A stretch of 64,000 nucleotides of DNA, taken from contig NZ_DKIH01000011.1 of the NCBI RefSeq assembly GCF_002454115.1, positions 181,690 through 245,689 on the forward strand. The letters run 5' to 3'. A program made the position numbers and the translations under genes. Source of the DNA: Sphingopyxis sp. UBA6723. GTDB taxonomy: Bacteria; Pseudomonadota; Alphaproteobacteria; Sphingomonadales; Sphingomonadaceae. The notes below the pieces were generated by a model. That model was not told the origin of the DNA. It saw only the letters and a program-made list of their open reading frames with translations, and made no database searches. This document shows positions 40,227 to 47,658 of this stretch, piece after piece. Position 1 is the first letter of the stretch. Each line of letters begins with the position of its first letter.

Positions 40227-41393
40227 ATGAGCGGACATTCGGACGGCCCGATCACCATCCACCCGGTCAAGGACAAGAACGATAAGCGCGAGCTCGTCGA
40301 GCTGGCCTATCGGCTCAATCGCGGCGATCCGGCATGGGTGCCGCCGCTGAAGGGCGAGGTGTACAGCCTGCTCACCCCGGGCAAGAATCCCTGGTTCGAA
40401 CATGGCAAGGCGCAGCTGTTTCTCGCTCGCCGCAAGGGCCGCACCGTCGGACGCATCTCGGCGCATATCGACGAACTCGCGCTCGCCCAGCCGGTCGAAC
40501 AGGGGATGGGGCCGGGGACGGGCAACTGGGGTCTGCTGGAGGCCGAAGACGAAGAAACCACCCGCGCGCTGCTCGTCGCCGCCGAGGACTGGCTGCGCCG
40601 CCAAGGCATGCACCGGTCGCTCGGCCCGCTGTCGATTTCGGTGTGGGACGAACCCGGGCTGCTGATCGAAGGGTTCGACAACCGCCCGACGGTGATGATG
40701 GGGCACAACAGCCCGCTCTATCGCGGCTGGATCGAAGGCAGTGGCTATCGCCCGATCAAGCAGCTGATCAACTATGATGTCTATGTCAAAGAGGGTTTTT
40801 CACCGCTGGTGAACCGCATCGTCGCGGCGGGCGAAAAGAATGCGCGCATCCGGGTGCGCAAGGTCGACAAGAAGAATTTCGACGCCGAAGCGGCGCTGAT
40901 CATGGGCCTCCTCAACGACGCCTGGTCGGACAATTGGGGGTTCGTGCCGCTGACCGACAGCGAAATCGCCTTTGTCGGCAAAAAGCTGAAGACGATCGTC
41001 TTCGAAGACTTGGTCCGCGTCGCCGAACTCGACGGCGAGGCGGTGGCGTTCATCATCGTGCTGCCCAATATCAACGAGTTGCTGATCGACATGGATGGCT
41101 CGCTGCTGCCGTTCAACTGGGCACGGCTATTGTGGTGGCTGCGCAAGCCCAAGAGCCGCACCCTGCGCGTGCCGCTGATGGGGGTCGCCAAGAAACTGCA
41201 AAACAGCCGCATGGCGAGCACCCTCGCGTTCATGATGATCGAGCTGATCCGCCGCGACGCGGTGCGCGATTATGCGACCGAGCGCGGCGACATCGGCTGG
41301 GTGCTCGACGACAATCAGGGGATGAAGGCGGTCGCCGAGGCGATCGATGCCAAGGTCAACCGGGTGTATCAGATTTACGACAAAATGCTCTGA
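40227..41393 (+). CDS. GNAT-superfamily acyltransferase, candidate bacterial ceramide synthase
   Basis: A 388-residue protein with an N-acyltransferase fold. It starts MSGHSDGPITIHPVKDKNDK; CAGGAA precedes the ATG. Landmarks: NRGDPAWVPPLKGEVYSLL, PGKNPWFEHGKAQLFLARRKGRTVGRISAHID, SVWDEPGLLIEGFDNRPTVM, and NYDVYVKEGF. The bacterial ceramide synthase bCerS of Caulobacter (CCNA_01212) is a GNAT-type protein near spt. Given the same fold type and the presence of spt and its ACP about 9 kb away, this is the best candidate for N-acylation of the sphingoid base. A direct sequence comparison would decide. Confidence 0.75.
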   Translation: MSGHSDGPITIHPVKDKNDKRELVELAYRLNRGDPAWVPPLKGEVYSLLTPGKNPWFEHGKAQLFLARRKGRTVGRISAHIDELALAQPVEQGMGPGTGNWGLLEAEDEETTRALLVAAEDWLRRQGMHRSLGPLSISVWDEPGLLIEGFDNRPTVMMGHNSPLYRGWIEGSGYRPIKQLINYDVYVKEGFSPLVNRIVAAGEKNARIRVRKVDKKNFDAEAALIMGLLNDAWSDNWGFVPLTDSEIAFVGKKLKTIVFEDLVRVAELDGEAVAFIIVLPNINELLIDMDGSLLPFNWARLLWWLRKPKSRTLRVPLMGVAKKLQNSRMASTLAFMMIELIRRDAVRDYATERGDIGWVLDDNQGMKAVAEAIDAKVNRVYQIYDKML

Positions 41394-41456
41394 TTGCTGG
41401 GACAGCTTTGCGACAAACGCGGGCCATCGTGCGTTTGGGGCACGAAAGGCTTTGTC

Positions 41457-42887
41457 ATGGCAGTCCAATATCTTGCCGCCAACCGCTTTGGCCTCGGTCG
41501 CCGCTTTGACGATCCGGCGATCGGCGATCCCAAAGCGTGGCTGATTCGCCAGCTTGGCGATTATGATCCCGCCCCCGCCGCATTGGCAGGGCTTGCCGGG
41601 CGCGCGGCGATCGCTACCGCCTATGTCGAATATCGTGAGGATCGCCAAGCGATGCGGCGCGCGGCGACCGAAACGCCGATGAGCGAGGAAGAAAAGGGCA
41701 TGGATCCCGAATTGCGGCGACTGTCGCGCTCGGCGATCCGCCGCCATTATGTCGAGGCGAGCGCAGCGCGGCTGGCGGCGGCGATCGCGACACCGACCCC
41801 CTTCCCCGAACGCCTCGTCCATTTTTGGGCCAATCATTTCGCGGTGTCGGCGGACAAGCAGACGGTGATCGGCTTTGTCGGCCATTATGAGAATGAGGCG
41901 ATCCGGCCCAATATCATGGGCAAATTCGCCGACCTGCTGATCGCGGCGGTGAAACATCCCGCGATGCTGCTGTATCTCGATCAGGCACAGAGTTTCGGCC
42001 CCGACAGCCCGGTCGCCACCCGCATGCGCAACCGCGGCAACCGCCAGTCACCCGGTCTCAACGAGAATCTGGCGCGCGAGATCCTGGAACTACACACACT
42101 GGGGGTGCGAACGGGCTATACGCAGGCCGATGTGACCGCCTTTGCCAAGGCGCTCACCGGGCTGACCGTCGCCGGACTCGGTCGCGGCGCGGGGCAGCGG
42201 TTGATGCCCGCCGATGCCGAACCGGGCGCCACGGTGTTTATCGCGCCCCTGCACGAACCCGGCGCGCAAACGGTGCTCAGTCGGCGTTATGACGCCGCCG
42301 GGGCGGCGCAGGCCGAGGCGATTCTGCGCGACTTGGCCGTCCATCCCGCCACAGCAAGTCATATCGCGACCAAGCTGGCGCGCCATTTCACCGCCGACGA
42401 CCCGCCCGCGGCGCTGGTTGATCGCCTCACCGCCGATTTCGTCAAGAGCGGCGGCGATCTGACGTCGCTGTATCGCGCCCTCATTGCGTCACCCGAACCG
42501 TGGGTCGCTGCGCCGACCATGTTCAAGTCGCCGTGGGACTGGACGGTGTCGATGCTGCGCGCGCTGAAAGTTCCCGCGCTCGGCGAAAAACAGAATGTTG
42601 CGGCGATGTTCACCCAGCTGGGCCAGCCGGTCTGGCGCCCCGGATCGCCTGCGGGCTACGACGACAAGGTCGCAACCTGGGCCGGATCGGCGGGACTGAT
42701 GCAGCGCGTCGAACTCGCCAGCCGGATCGCGGGGCGGATCGGTGACCGCGTCGATGCGCGCCAGCTGGCGCCGCTCGTCCTGGCCGACGCCCTGACGCCG
42801 CAGACCGCGGAGGCCATCGCGCGTGCCGACAGTCCGGGCCAGGGCATCGCCATGCTGTTCGCCAGCCCAATCTTTTTGCGGAGATAG
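41457..42887 (+). CDS. DUF1800 domain-containing protein
   Basis: A 476-residue protein, ATG at 41457 (MAVQYLAANRFGLGRRFDDP) after an AAAGG. It has the DUF1800 pattern: ATPTPFPERLVHFWANHFAVS, NIMGKFADLLIAAVKHPAML, RQSPGLNENLAREILELHTLGVRTGYTQADV and FKSPWDWTVSMLRAL. No signal peptide is seen. Function is unknown, but the family is nearly always encoded beside a DUF1501 protein, as here (gap of 3 bp), so the pair likely acts together. It follows the GNAT gene after 63 bp on the same strand. Confidence 0.9.
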   Translation: MAVQYLAANRFGLGRRFDDPAIGDPKAWLIRQLGDYDPAPAALAGLAGRAAIATAYVEYREDRQAMRRAATETPMSEEEKGMDPELRRLSRSAIRRHYVEASAARLAAAIATPTPFPERLVHFWANHFAVSADKQTVIGFVGHYENEAIRPNIMGKFADLLIAAVKHPAMLLYLDQAQSFGPDSPVATRMRNRGNRQSPGLNENLAREILELHTLGVRTGYTQADVTAFAKALTGLTVAGLGRGAGQRLMPADAEPGATVFIAPLHEPGAQTVLSRRYDAAGAAQAEAILRDLAVHPATASHIATKLARHFTADDPPAALVDRLTADFVKSGGDLTSLYRALIASPEPWVAAPTMFKSPWDWTVSMLRALKVPALGEKQNVAAMFTQLGQPVWRPGSPAGYDDKVATWAGSAGLMQRVELASRIAGRIGDRVDARQLAPLVLADALTPQTAEAIARADSPGQGIAMLFASPIFLRR

Positions 42888-42890
42888 ACG

Positions 42891-44012
42891 ATGATGCTTT
42901 CGCGCCGTTCGATCATCCTGTCGGGCATCACCGTCGCGGCGGCGGGCGCGCTGCCCGGTTTTGCCTATGCGGCGGCCGCGACGCCCAAAAGGCTGGTGTT
43001 CATCATCCAGCGCGGCGCCGCCGACGGGCTGGCGACGGTAGCGCCGACCGGTGACCCGGCGTTCGCTGCCGCGCGCCGCGCGATGGCCGACGAAACCGCG
43101 GGCGGCGCCAAACTCGATGCGATGTTCACGCTGCACCCGGCAATGGCGACGACCGCGGGGCTTTACACCGGCAAACAGGCGCATTTCGCCCACGCCGTCG
43201 CGACTGCCTATCGCGACCGGTCGCATTTCGACGGGCAGAATATGCTCGAGGGGGGCGGATCGCGGCCTTATGGGCGCAGCGACGGCTGGGTCGGGCGGCT
43301 GCTGACCCTACTGCCCGCCGCCGAGCGCGATGCCATAGCGATCGCCCCCGCCGTACCGCTTGCGCTGCGCGGCACGGTGCAGGTTGGCACCTATGCGCCC
43401 AGCCGCCTGCCGCAGGCTGACAGCGACCTGATCGCGCGGCTGTCGGCGCTCTATGCCGACGACCCGCTGCTGCACCCGCTGTGGGACAGCGCGGTCAAGA
43501 CGCAGGAACTGGCGGGCGACATTGGCGGCAACAATGGTCGCAACGGCGCCGACCTCGGCAAGCTGGCGGCATCGCTGATGCTGCCGGCGGACGGCGCGCG
43601 GGTGATGATGGTCGAAACCGGCGGCTGGGATACGCACAGCGGCCAGCGCGGACGACTGAACGCGCAGCTGCGCGGGCTGGATCAGCTGGTCGGCGCGCTC
43701 CAGACGGGGCTCGGCCCGGCGTGGAGCGACTTGCTGGTGATTGTCGCCACCGAATTCGGCCGCACCGTCGAGGTCAACGGCACCGGCGGCACCGACCATG
43801 GCACCGCATCGACCGCGATGCTGCTGGGCGGCGGGCTGACCGAAGGCGGCAAGGTGTCGGCCGACTGGCCGGGGTTGGCGCCCGCAGCGCGGCTCGATGG
43901 CCGCGACCTCAAGCCGACACGGTCGCTGGAAAGCGTGATCGCGGCGGCGGTCGCGCGTCATTATGCACTCGATCCGAAGCGGGTGATGACGACGCTTTAC
44001 CCAGACACCTGA
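42891..44012 (+). CDS. DUF1501 Tat-exported protein
   Basis: A 373-residue protein with a twin-arginine signal (MMLSRRSIILSGITVAAAGA, cleavage near AYA). The body matches DUF1501, related to the alkaline phosphatase/sulfatase superfamily: RLVFIIQRGAADGLATVAP, VMMVETGGWDTHSGQRGRL, VIVATEFGRTVEVNGTGG, TDHGTASTAMLLGGG. The WDTH, EFGR and DHG motifs look like metal ligands, so a periplasmic hydrolase is plausible. It is coupled to the upstream DUF1800 gene. The substrate is unknown. Confidence 0.9.
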   Translation: MMLSRRSIILSGITVAAAGALPGFAYAAAATPKRLVFIIQRGAADGLATVAPTGDPAFAAARRAMADETAGGAKLDAMFTLHPAMATTAGLYTGKQAHFAHAVATAYRDRSHFDGQNMLEGGGSRPYGRSDGWVGRLLTLLPAAERDAIAIAPAVPLALRGTVQVGTYAPSRLPQADSDLIARLSALYADDPLLHPLWDSAVKTQELAGDIGGNNGRNGADLGKLAASLMLPADGARVMMVETGGWDTHSGQRGRLNAQLRGLDQLVGALQTGLGPAWSDLLVIVATEFGRTVEVNGTGGTDHGTASTAMLLGGGLTEGGKVSADWPGLAPAARLDGRDLKPTRSLESVIAAAVARHYALDPKRVMTTLYPDT

Positions 44013-44056
44013 GACGTCAGAAAGCCAGAAGACCTAGCGTTGAAAGAAACACTTCC

Positions 44057-44142
44057 GTGTCCCCGCGAAGGCGGGGACCCATCTCCTGTTGGCTCGATAT
44101 AGCGCCGACCGGTGATGGGCTCCCGCCTTCGCGGGAGGACAC
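44057..44142. repeat. Palindromic intergenic unit, family C (copy 3)
   Basis: Arms GTGTCCCCGCGAAGGCGGGG and TCCCGCCTTCGCGGGAGGAC with inner ACCCATCTCC/GGTGATGGG. It lies between the convergent DUF1501 and xth genes. Centre bases GGCTCGATA and CCGACCGG resemble those of the unit at 15730. Confidence 0.88.
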
Positions 44143-44165
44143 AGCTTTTTCACTCCAAGTTTGAT

Positions 44166-44936
44166 TTACGAAAGCACCGCCCACGTCGGGGCATGGTCGC
44201 TCGCTTTTTCGCGCCCCCGGTGGTCCTTGTCGACCCCGGCGTCGACCAGCCGGTCGGCGAGCGCGGGGCTGAGCAGCAGGTGATCGATGCGAAACCCGTG
44301 GTCGCGCTGCCAGCCGCCCGCCTGATAATCCCAGAAGGTCCACACCCCACCCGCCGGATGGCGGCTGCGGATCGCGTCGGTCCACCCGTCGCCGAGCAGG
44401 CGGAACCACGCGTCGCGCGATTCGGGCTGCATCAGCGCGTCGGTGGACATTGCGCGCGGATCCCATACGTCGTCGTCGTGCGGGATGACGTTGTAATCGC
44501 CGGTCAGGATCGTCGGAATTTCGCTGGCCAGCAGCACCTTGGCGCGTTCGCGCAGCCGCGCCATCCAGCGCAGCTTGTAGTCGAATTTCGGCCCCGGCTG
44601 CGGGTTGCCGTTGGGCAGGTAGATCGACGCGACGCGCAGGCCGTGGACGTCGGCTTCCAGATAGCGCGACTGCTCGTCCTCATCCTCACCCGCCAGCCCG
44701 CGCTGGGTTTCGAACGGCTGGGCGCCTTTGGCGAGGATCGCGACGCCGTTGAAGCCCTTTTGCCCGTGATAGAGGAAGCCATAACCCGCCGCCTCGATCT
44801 CCTTGGTCGGCATGGTTTCATCGCTCGATTTCAGTTCCTGAAGGCAGGCGACGTCGGGCTGCGTTTCCTCGAGCCATTCGATCAGGCGCGGCAGGCGGGC
44901 CTTGATGCCGTTGATGTTGAAGGTCGCGATTTTCAT
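44166..44936 (-). CDS. xth: Exodeoxyribonuclease III
   Basis: A 256-residue protein of the EEP nuclease family. It starts MKIATFNINGIKARLPRLIE. Catalytic landmarks: DVACLQELKS (metal-binding Glu), ILTGDYNVIP (Asp and Asn) and, at the end, RIDHLLLSPAL and KASDHAPTWAVL (catalytic Asp-His). It cuts at abasic sites and removes 3'-blocking groups in base-excision repair. The length is standard for the family. It is a single gene between two palindromic units. Confidence 0.94.
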   Translation of the reverse strand: MKIATFNINGIKARLPRLIEWLEETQPDVACLQELKSSDETMPTKEIEAAGYGFLYHGQKGFNGVAILAKGAQPFETQRGLAGEDEDEQSRYLEADVHGLRVASIYLPNGNPQPGPKFDYKLRWMARLRERAKVLLASEIPTILTGDYNVIPHDDDVWDPRAMSTDALMQPESRDAWFRLLGDGWTDAIRSRHPAGGVWTFWDYQAGGWQRDHGFRIDHLLLSPALADRLVDAGVDKDHRGREKASDHAPTWAVLS

Positions 44937-45023
44937 GGGGCACCTATGGCAGCAAGCCAGCGCCGATCCCAGCCCCTTCGTTACCCCAAACTTGTTTGGC
45001 AGTAATCGCTTTTGGGGGAGTAT

Positions 45024-45112
45024 CTGTTCCCCGGCGAATGCCGGGGTCCAGGGCGCCCAAGAACAGGCGTCGCTCTATGACGCCCTGGGCCCCGGCTTTC
45101 GCCGGGGAACAG
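45024..45112. repeat. Palindromic intergenic unit, family D (copy 1)
   Basis: Arms CTGTTCCCCGGCGAATGCCG and CGGCTTTCGCCGGGGAACAG, with inner GTCCAGGGCG/CGCCCTGGGC. It lies between erpA and xth, both on the minus strand, and likely ends erpA transcription. Confidence 0.9.
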
Positions 45113-45140
45113 CTCTTCACTTGACCTGTAGGTGTATGTT

Positions 45141-45482
45141 CTAAATCGAGAAGCTGGACCCGCAGCCGCAGCCCGAGGCCGCGTTCGGATTTTCGACCTT
45201 GAACGACGATCCGCCGAGCGAATCGACAAAGTCGACGACGCAGCCGCGCACCAGATCGATGCTGACCGGATCGACGACCAGCTTCACCCCGTCGGTTTCG
45301 GTGATGATGTCGTCGGCATCGATGCCTTCGGCCAAGCCGAAGCGATAGGTGAAGCCTGAACAGCCGCCGCCATCGACCGCGAGGCGCAACGCCGCGTCAG
45401 CCTCGCCCTTGCGGTCGGCGATCCAGCGGACGCGCGCCGCGGCGGCGGGCGACAGGGTGATATCGGAAAGCTGCGTGGCCAT
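45141..45482 (-). CDS. erpA: A-type iron-sulfur cluster insertion protein
   Basis: A 113-residue HesB/IscA-family carrier. The three cluster-binding cysteines are present: Cys41 in DGGGCSGFTYRF, Cys105 and Cys107 in SGCGCGSSFSI. It hands [Fe-S] clusters to target enzymes such as those of isoprenoid synthesis. It stands alone rather than in a suf operon, which fits ErpA; IscA or SufA cannot be excluded by sequence alone. The extra Cys81 is of unknown meaning. Confidence 0.9.
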   Translation of the reverse strand: MATQLSDITLSPAAAARVRWIADRKGEADAALRLAVDGGGCSGFTYRFGLAEGIDADDIITETDGVKLVVDPVSIDLVRGCVVDFVDSLGGSSFKVENPNAASGCGCGSSFSI

Positions 45483-45509
45483 GATCGCTAGATAGGCGCT
45501 TTACACCAA

Positions 45510-45548
45510 ATGAAAAGGGCGCCGCGACGGTTACCCCGCCTGGCGCCC
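45510..45548 (-). terminator. Terminator after the M23 peptidase gene
   Basis: On the minus strand GGGCGCC and GGCGCCC form a hairpin, then TTTTCATTT. It lies 36 bases beyond the peptidase stop, ahead of erpA. Confidence 0.8.
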
Positions 45549-45583
45549 CTCCTCTCCGACCCAGGAAAGCTCGTCATTATCTC

Positions 45584-46321
45584 TTATTCGGGACCGCCCA
45601 TCGCGACATTCTTGCCAGTGATGGCCGCGATTGCCATTTGATCCGACCGAACGAACGGCATCGGATTGACCGGCGCGCCTTCGATACGGACTTCATAATG
45701 GAGGTGGTTGCCGGTCGAACGACCGGTCGAACCGACGTAACCAAGGACGTCACCCTTTTTGACCGACTGGCCGGGGACGACGACGTAAGACGACATGTGG
45801 CCGTAGCGCGTCTGGATCGCGTTGCCATGCTCGACTTCGACATAATTGCCATAGCCGCCGAGGCGCTGAGCGCGGCCGACGATGCCGTCGGCGGTGGCGT
45901 AAATCGGGGTACCGTGCGGCGCCGGAATGTCGATGCCGTTGTGGCGGGCGACCTTGCCGGTGACGGGGTGGACGCGCATGCCATAGGAGGACGACAGTGA
46001 CATCTGGTCGATCGGGCGGCGCGAGGGCACCGCAACGCCGATCGAGGCGGTCAGGCCGGTGTCGAGACGCTTCCACGCCTGGAAAATCGCACGGGCTTCG
46101 CTGTCTTCGCCGACCGAAGGAACGCCAGCGGTGAAGCTGTCGTCATCGGGTTCATCGGGAGCGATAATGCCAGCGTCGGCGCTGGTTTCAGCGGCGTGGA
46201 CGGCCGGAGTGGCCAGAGCGAAACATGCTGCGGCGCAGACGATTGCGACTTGATGCAACTTCTGCGTCAGAAGAGTGTTTATCAAAATACGACCCCGCGT
46301 GTGCCATGTCGCCAAAGTCAT
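45584..46321 (-). CDS. M23-family (LytM) metallopeptidase
   Basis: The ATG at 46321 gives 245 residues with a signal peptide (KLHQVAIVCAAACFALATPA, cleaved near VHA). An acidic linker precedes the C-terminal LytM domain (about 105-225): SSYGMRVHPVTGKVARHNGI, with His and Asp zinc ligands, YGHMSSYVVVPGQSV, and GNHLHYEVR supplying the HxH motif. All zinc ligands appear intact, so it is a likely active peptidoglycan DD-endopeptidase of the periplasm. It is downstream of the DUF455 gene by 77 bp. Confidence 0.9.
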   Translation of the reverse strand: MTLATWHTRGRILINTLLTQKLHQVAIVCAAACFALATPAVHAAETSADAGIIAPDEPDDDSFTAGVPSVGEDSEARAIFQAWKRLDTGLTASIGVAVPSRRPIDQMSLSSSYGMRVHPVTGKVARHNGIDIPAPHGTPIYATADGIVGRAQRLGGYGNYVEVEHGNAIQTRYGHMSSYVVVPGQSVKKGDVLGYVGSTGRSTGNHLHYEVRIEGAPVNPMPFVRSDQMAIAAITGKNVAMGGPE

Positions 46322-46398
46322 CAAAAGGCTTTGGCGCCGGTGTTTGTTGGTTTGGACAATTGCTCGTCCCCCGCGAAGCCTGTGTGCTGCCCCAATGG

Positions 46399-47190
46399 TT
46401 AAGACGCAATAACAGCATAGTATTCTTGCGTTAAACCGGCGTCGTGGCGCGCCGAGTCGTTGAACGGAGCTTTGAGCGCCCCGCGAAACCGCGATTTTAC
46501 GAGGGCGTGCCACGTTTGGGCGGCGTTGAATCCCCGTTCGTCGCACATCCAGCCAAACCAGACTGTGCCTGCGCGCACATGGCGAATTTCATCGTTGAAA
46601 ATGCGCGATAAAATTCGCGCCGATGCTTCGTCACCGGCGTCGCGGAAGCGTGCGATCGTCGGCGGGGTGACGTCGAGCCCGCGCGCTTCGAGCACCATCG
46701 GCACAATTGCTAAGCGCGCCAGCACGTCGTCGGCGGTGACCTGCGCTGCCTCCCACAATCCCGCATGGGCTGGCAATGCCCCATAATGGCTGCCGAGCTG
46801 CCGAAGACGACGGTCGAGCAACGCGAAATGCATCGCCTCATCGGCGGCGACGCCGATCCAGTCGTCCACAAACTGGCGCGGAAATTCGTCGCCGAAGCGG
46901 CCGATCAGATCAACAGCGAGATCGATTGCGACAAATTCGATATGCGCCAGCGCGTGGAGAAGCGCGATCCGCCCGCGTTCGGAGCCGCCCTTGCCTCGGC
47001 GCGGCATCCGGTTGGGTTCGAGCAATTCGGGCGCGGCGGGCCAAGCGGGCTGATCGGGCATCGCGGTGTCACAGCGATGATCGAGCCGCCCCTGCCGCCA
47101 CGCCCGCGCCAGACTGCGCGCGGCGCGGCGTTTGTCATGCGGATCCGGCGTCAGCAGGACCGCGCGCGCGGCTTCACCCAATGTTGGCAT
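46399..47190 (-). CDS. DUF455 ferritin-like protein
   Basis: A 263-residue helical protein of the DUF455 family. Carboxylate/His motifs typical of di-iron ferritin-like bundles: AHIEFVAIDLAVDLIGRFG, GVAADEAMHFALLDRRL (ExxH), APLVLEARGLDVTPP-like region (MVLEARGLD) and NDEIRHVRAGTVWF (ExxH). Function is unknown; some members are linked to tRNA hydroxylation (MiaE-like). Its ATG directly follows the bcp stop without a gap, so it is made together with this peroxiredoxin. Confidence 0.85.
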   Translation of the reverse strand: MPTLGEAARAVLLTPDPHDKRRAARSLARAWRQGRLDHRCDTAMPDQPAWPAAPELLEPNRMPRRGKGGSERGRIALLHALAHIEFVAIDLAVDLIGRFGDEFPRQFVDDWIGVAADEAMHFALLDRRLRQLGSHYGALPAHAGLWEAAQVTADDVLARLAIVPMVLEARGLDVTPPTIARFRDAGDEASARILSRIFNDEIRHVRAGTVWFGWMCDERGFNAAQTWHALVKSRFRGALKAPFNDSARHDAGLTQEYYAVIAS

Positions 47191-47658
47191 TTATAGCGCC
47201 TTTGCCGCCTCCAGCACCGCGTCGGCGTGACCCTTGACGCGCACCTTGCGCCATTCTTTGGCCAGCTTGCCGTCGGCGCCAAACAGGAAGGTCGAGCGTT
47301 CGATCCCCATATAGCTGCGGCCGTAATTCTGCTTCTCAACCCAGGTGCCGAAGGCTTCGCACACCGCGCCGTCTTCATCGGACGCGAGGCGGACGGTCAG
47401 GCCATATTTATCGCGGAACTTGCACAGCTTTGTGGGTGCATCGCGCGATACCGCGAGCACCTGCGCGTTCAGATGCGCGAATTCGGGCGCGAGGCGGGTG
47501 AAATCCTGCGCCTCGACCGTGCAGCCCGGCGTATCGGCCTTGGGGTAGAAATAGACGACCAACGGCGCACCCGCCATCGCGGCGAGATCGATCGTCGCGC
47601 CATCGGCGTCGAGAAGTTTCACCGCGGGAATGGCATCGCCCAGTTTCAGACCGCTCAT
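47191..47658 (-). CDS. bcp: Thioredoxin-dependent peroxiredoxin (BCP/PrxQ type)
   Basis: A 155-residue thioredoxin-fold peroxidase. The peroxidatic Cys46 is in KADTPGCTVEAQDF. The usual resolving Cys five residues later is absent, so another Cys (Cys79 in KLCKF or Cys99 in AVCEAF) or a partner must resolve it. It reduces hydroperoxides in the cytoplasm. The ATG overlaps the glnE stop (ATGA), and its own stop touches the DUF455 start. Confidence 0.93.
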   Translation of the reverse strand: MSGLKLGDAIPAVKLLDADGATIDLAAMAGAPLVVYFYPKADTPGCTVEAQDFTRLAPEFAHLNAQVLAVSRDAPTKLCKFRDKYGLTVRLASDEDGAVCEAFGTWVEKQNYGRSYMGIERSTFLFGADGKLAKEWRKVRVKGHADAVLEAAKAL

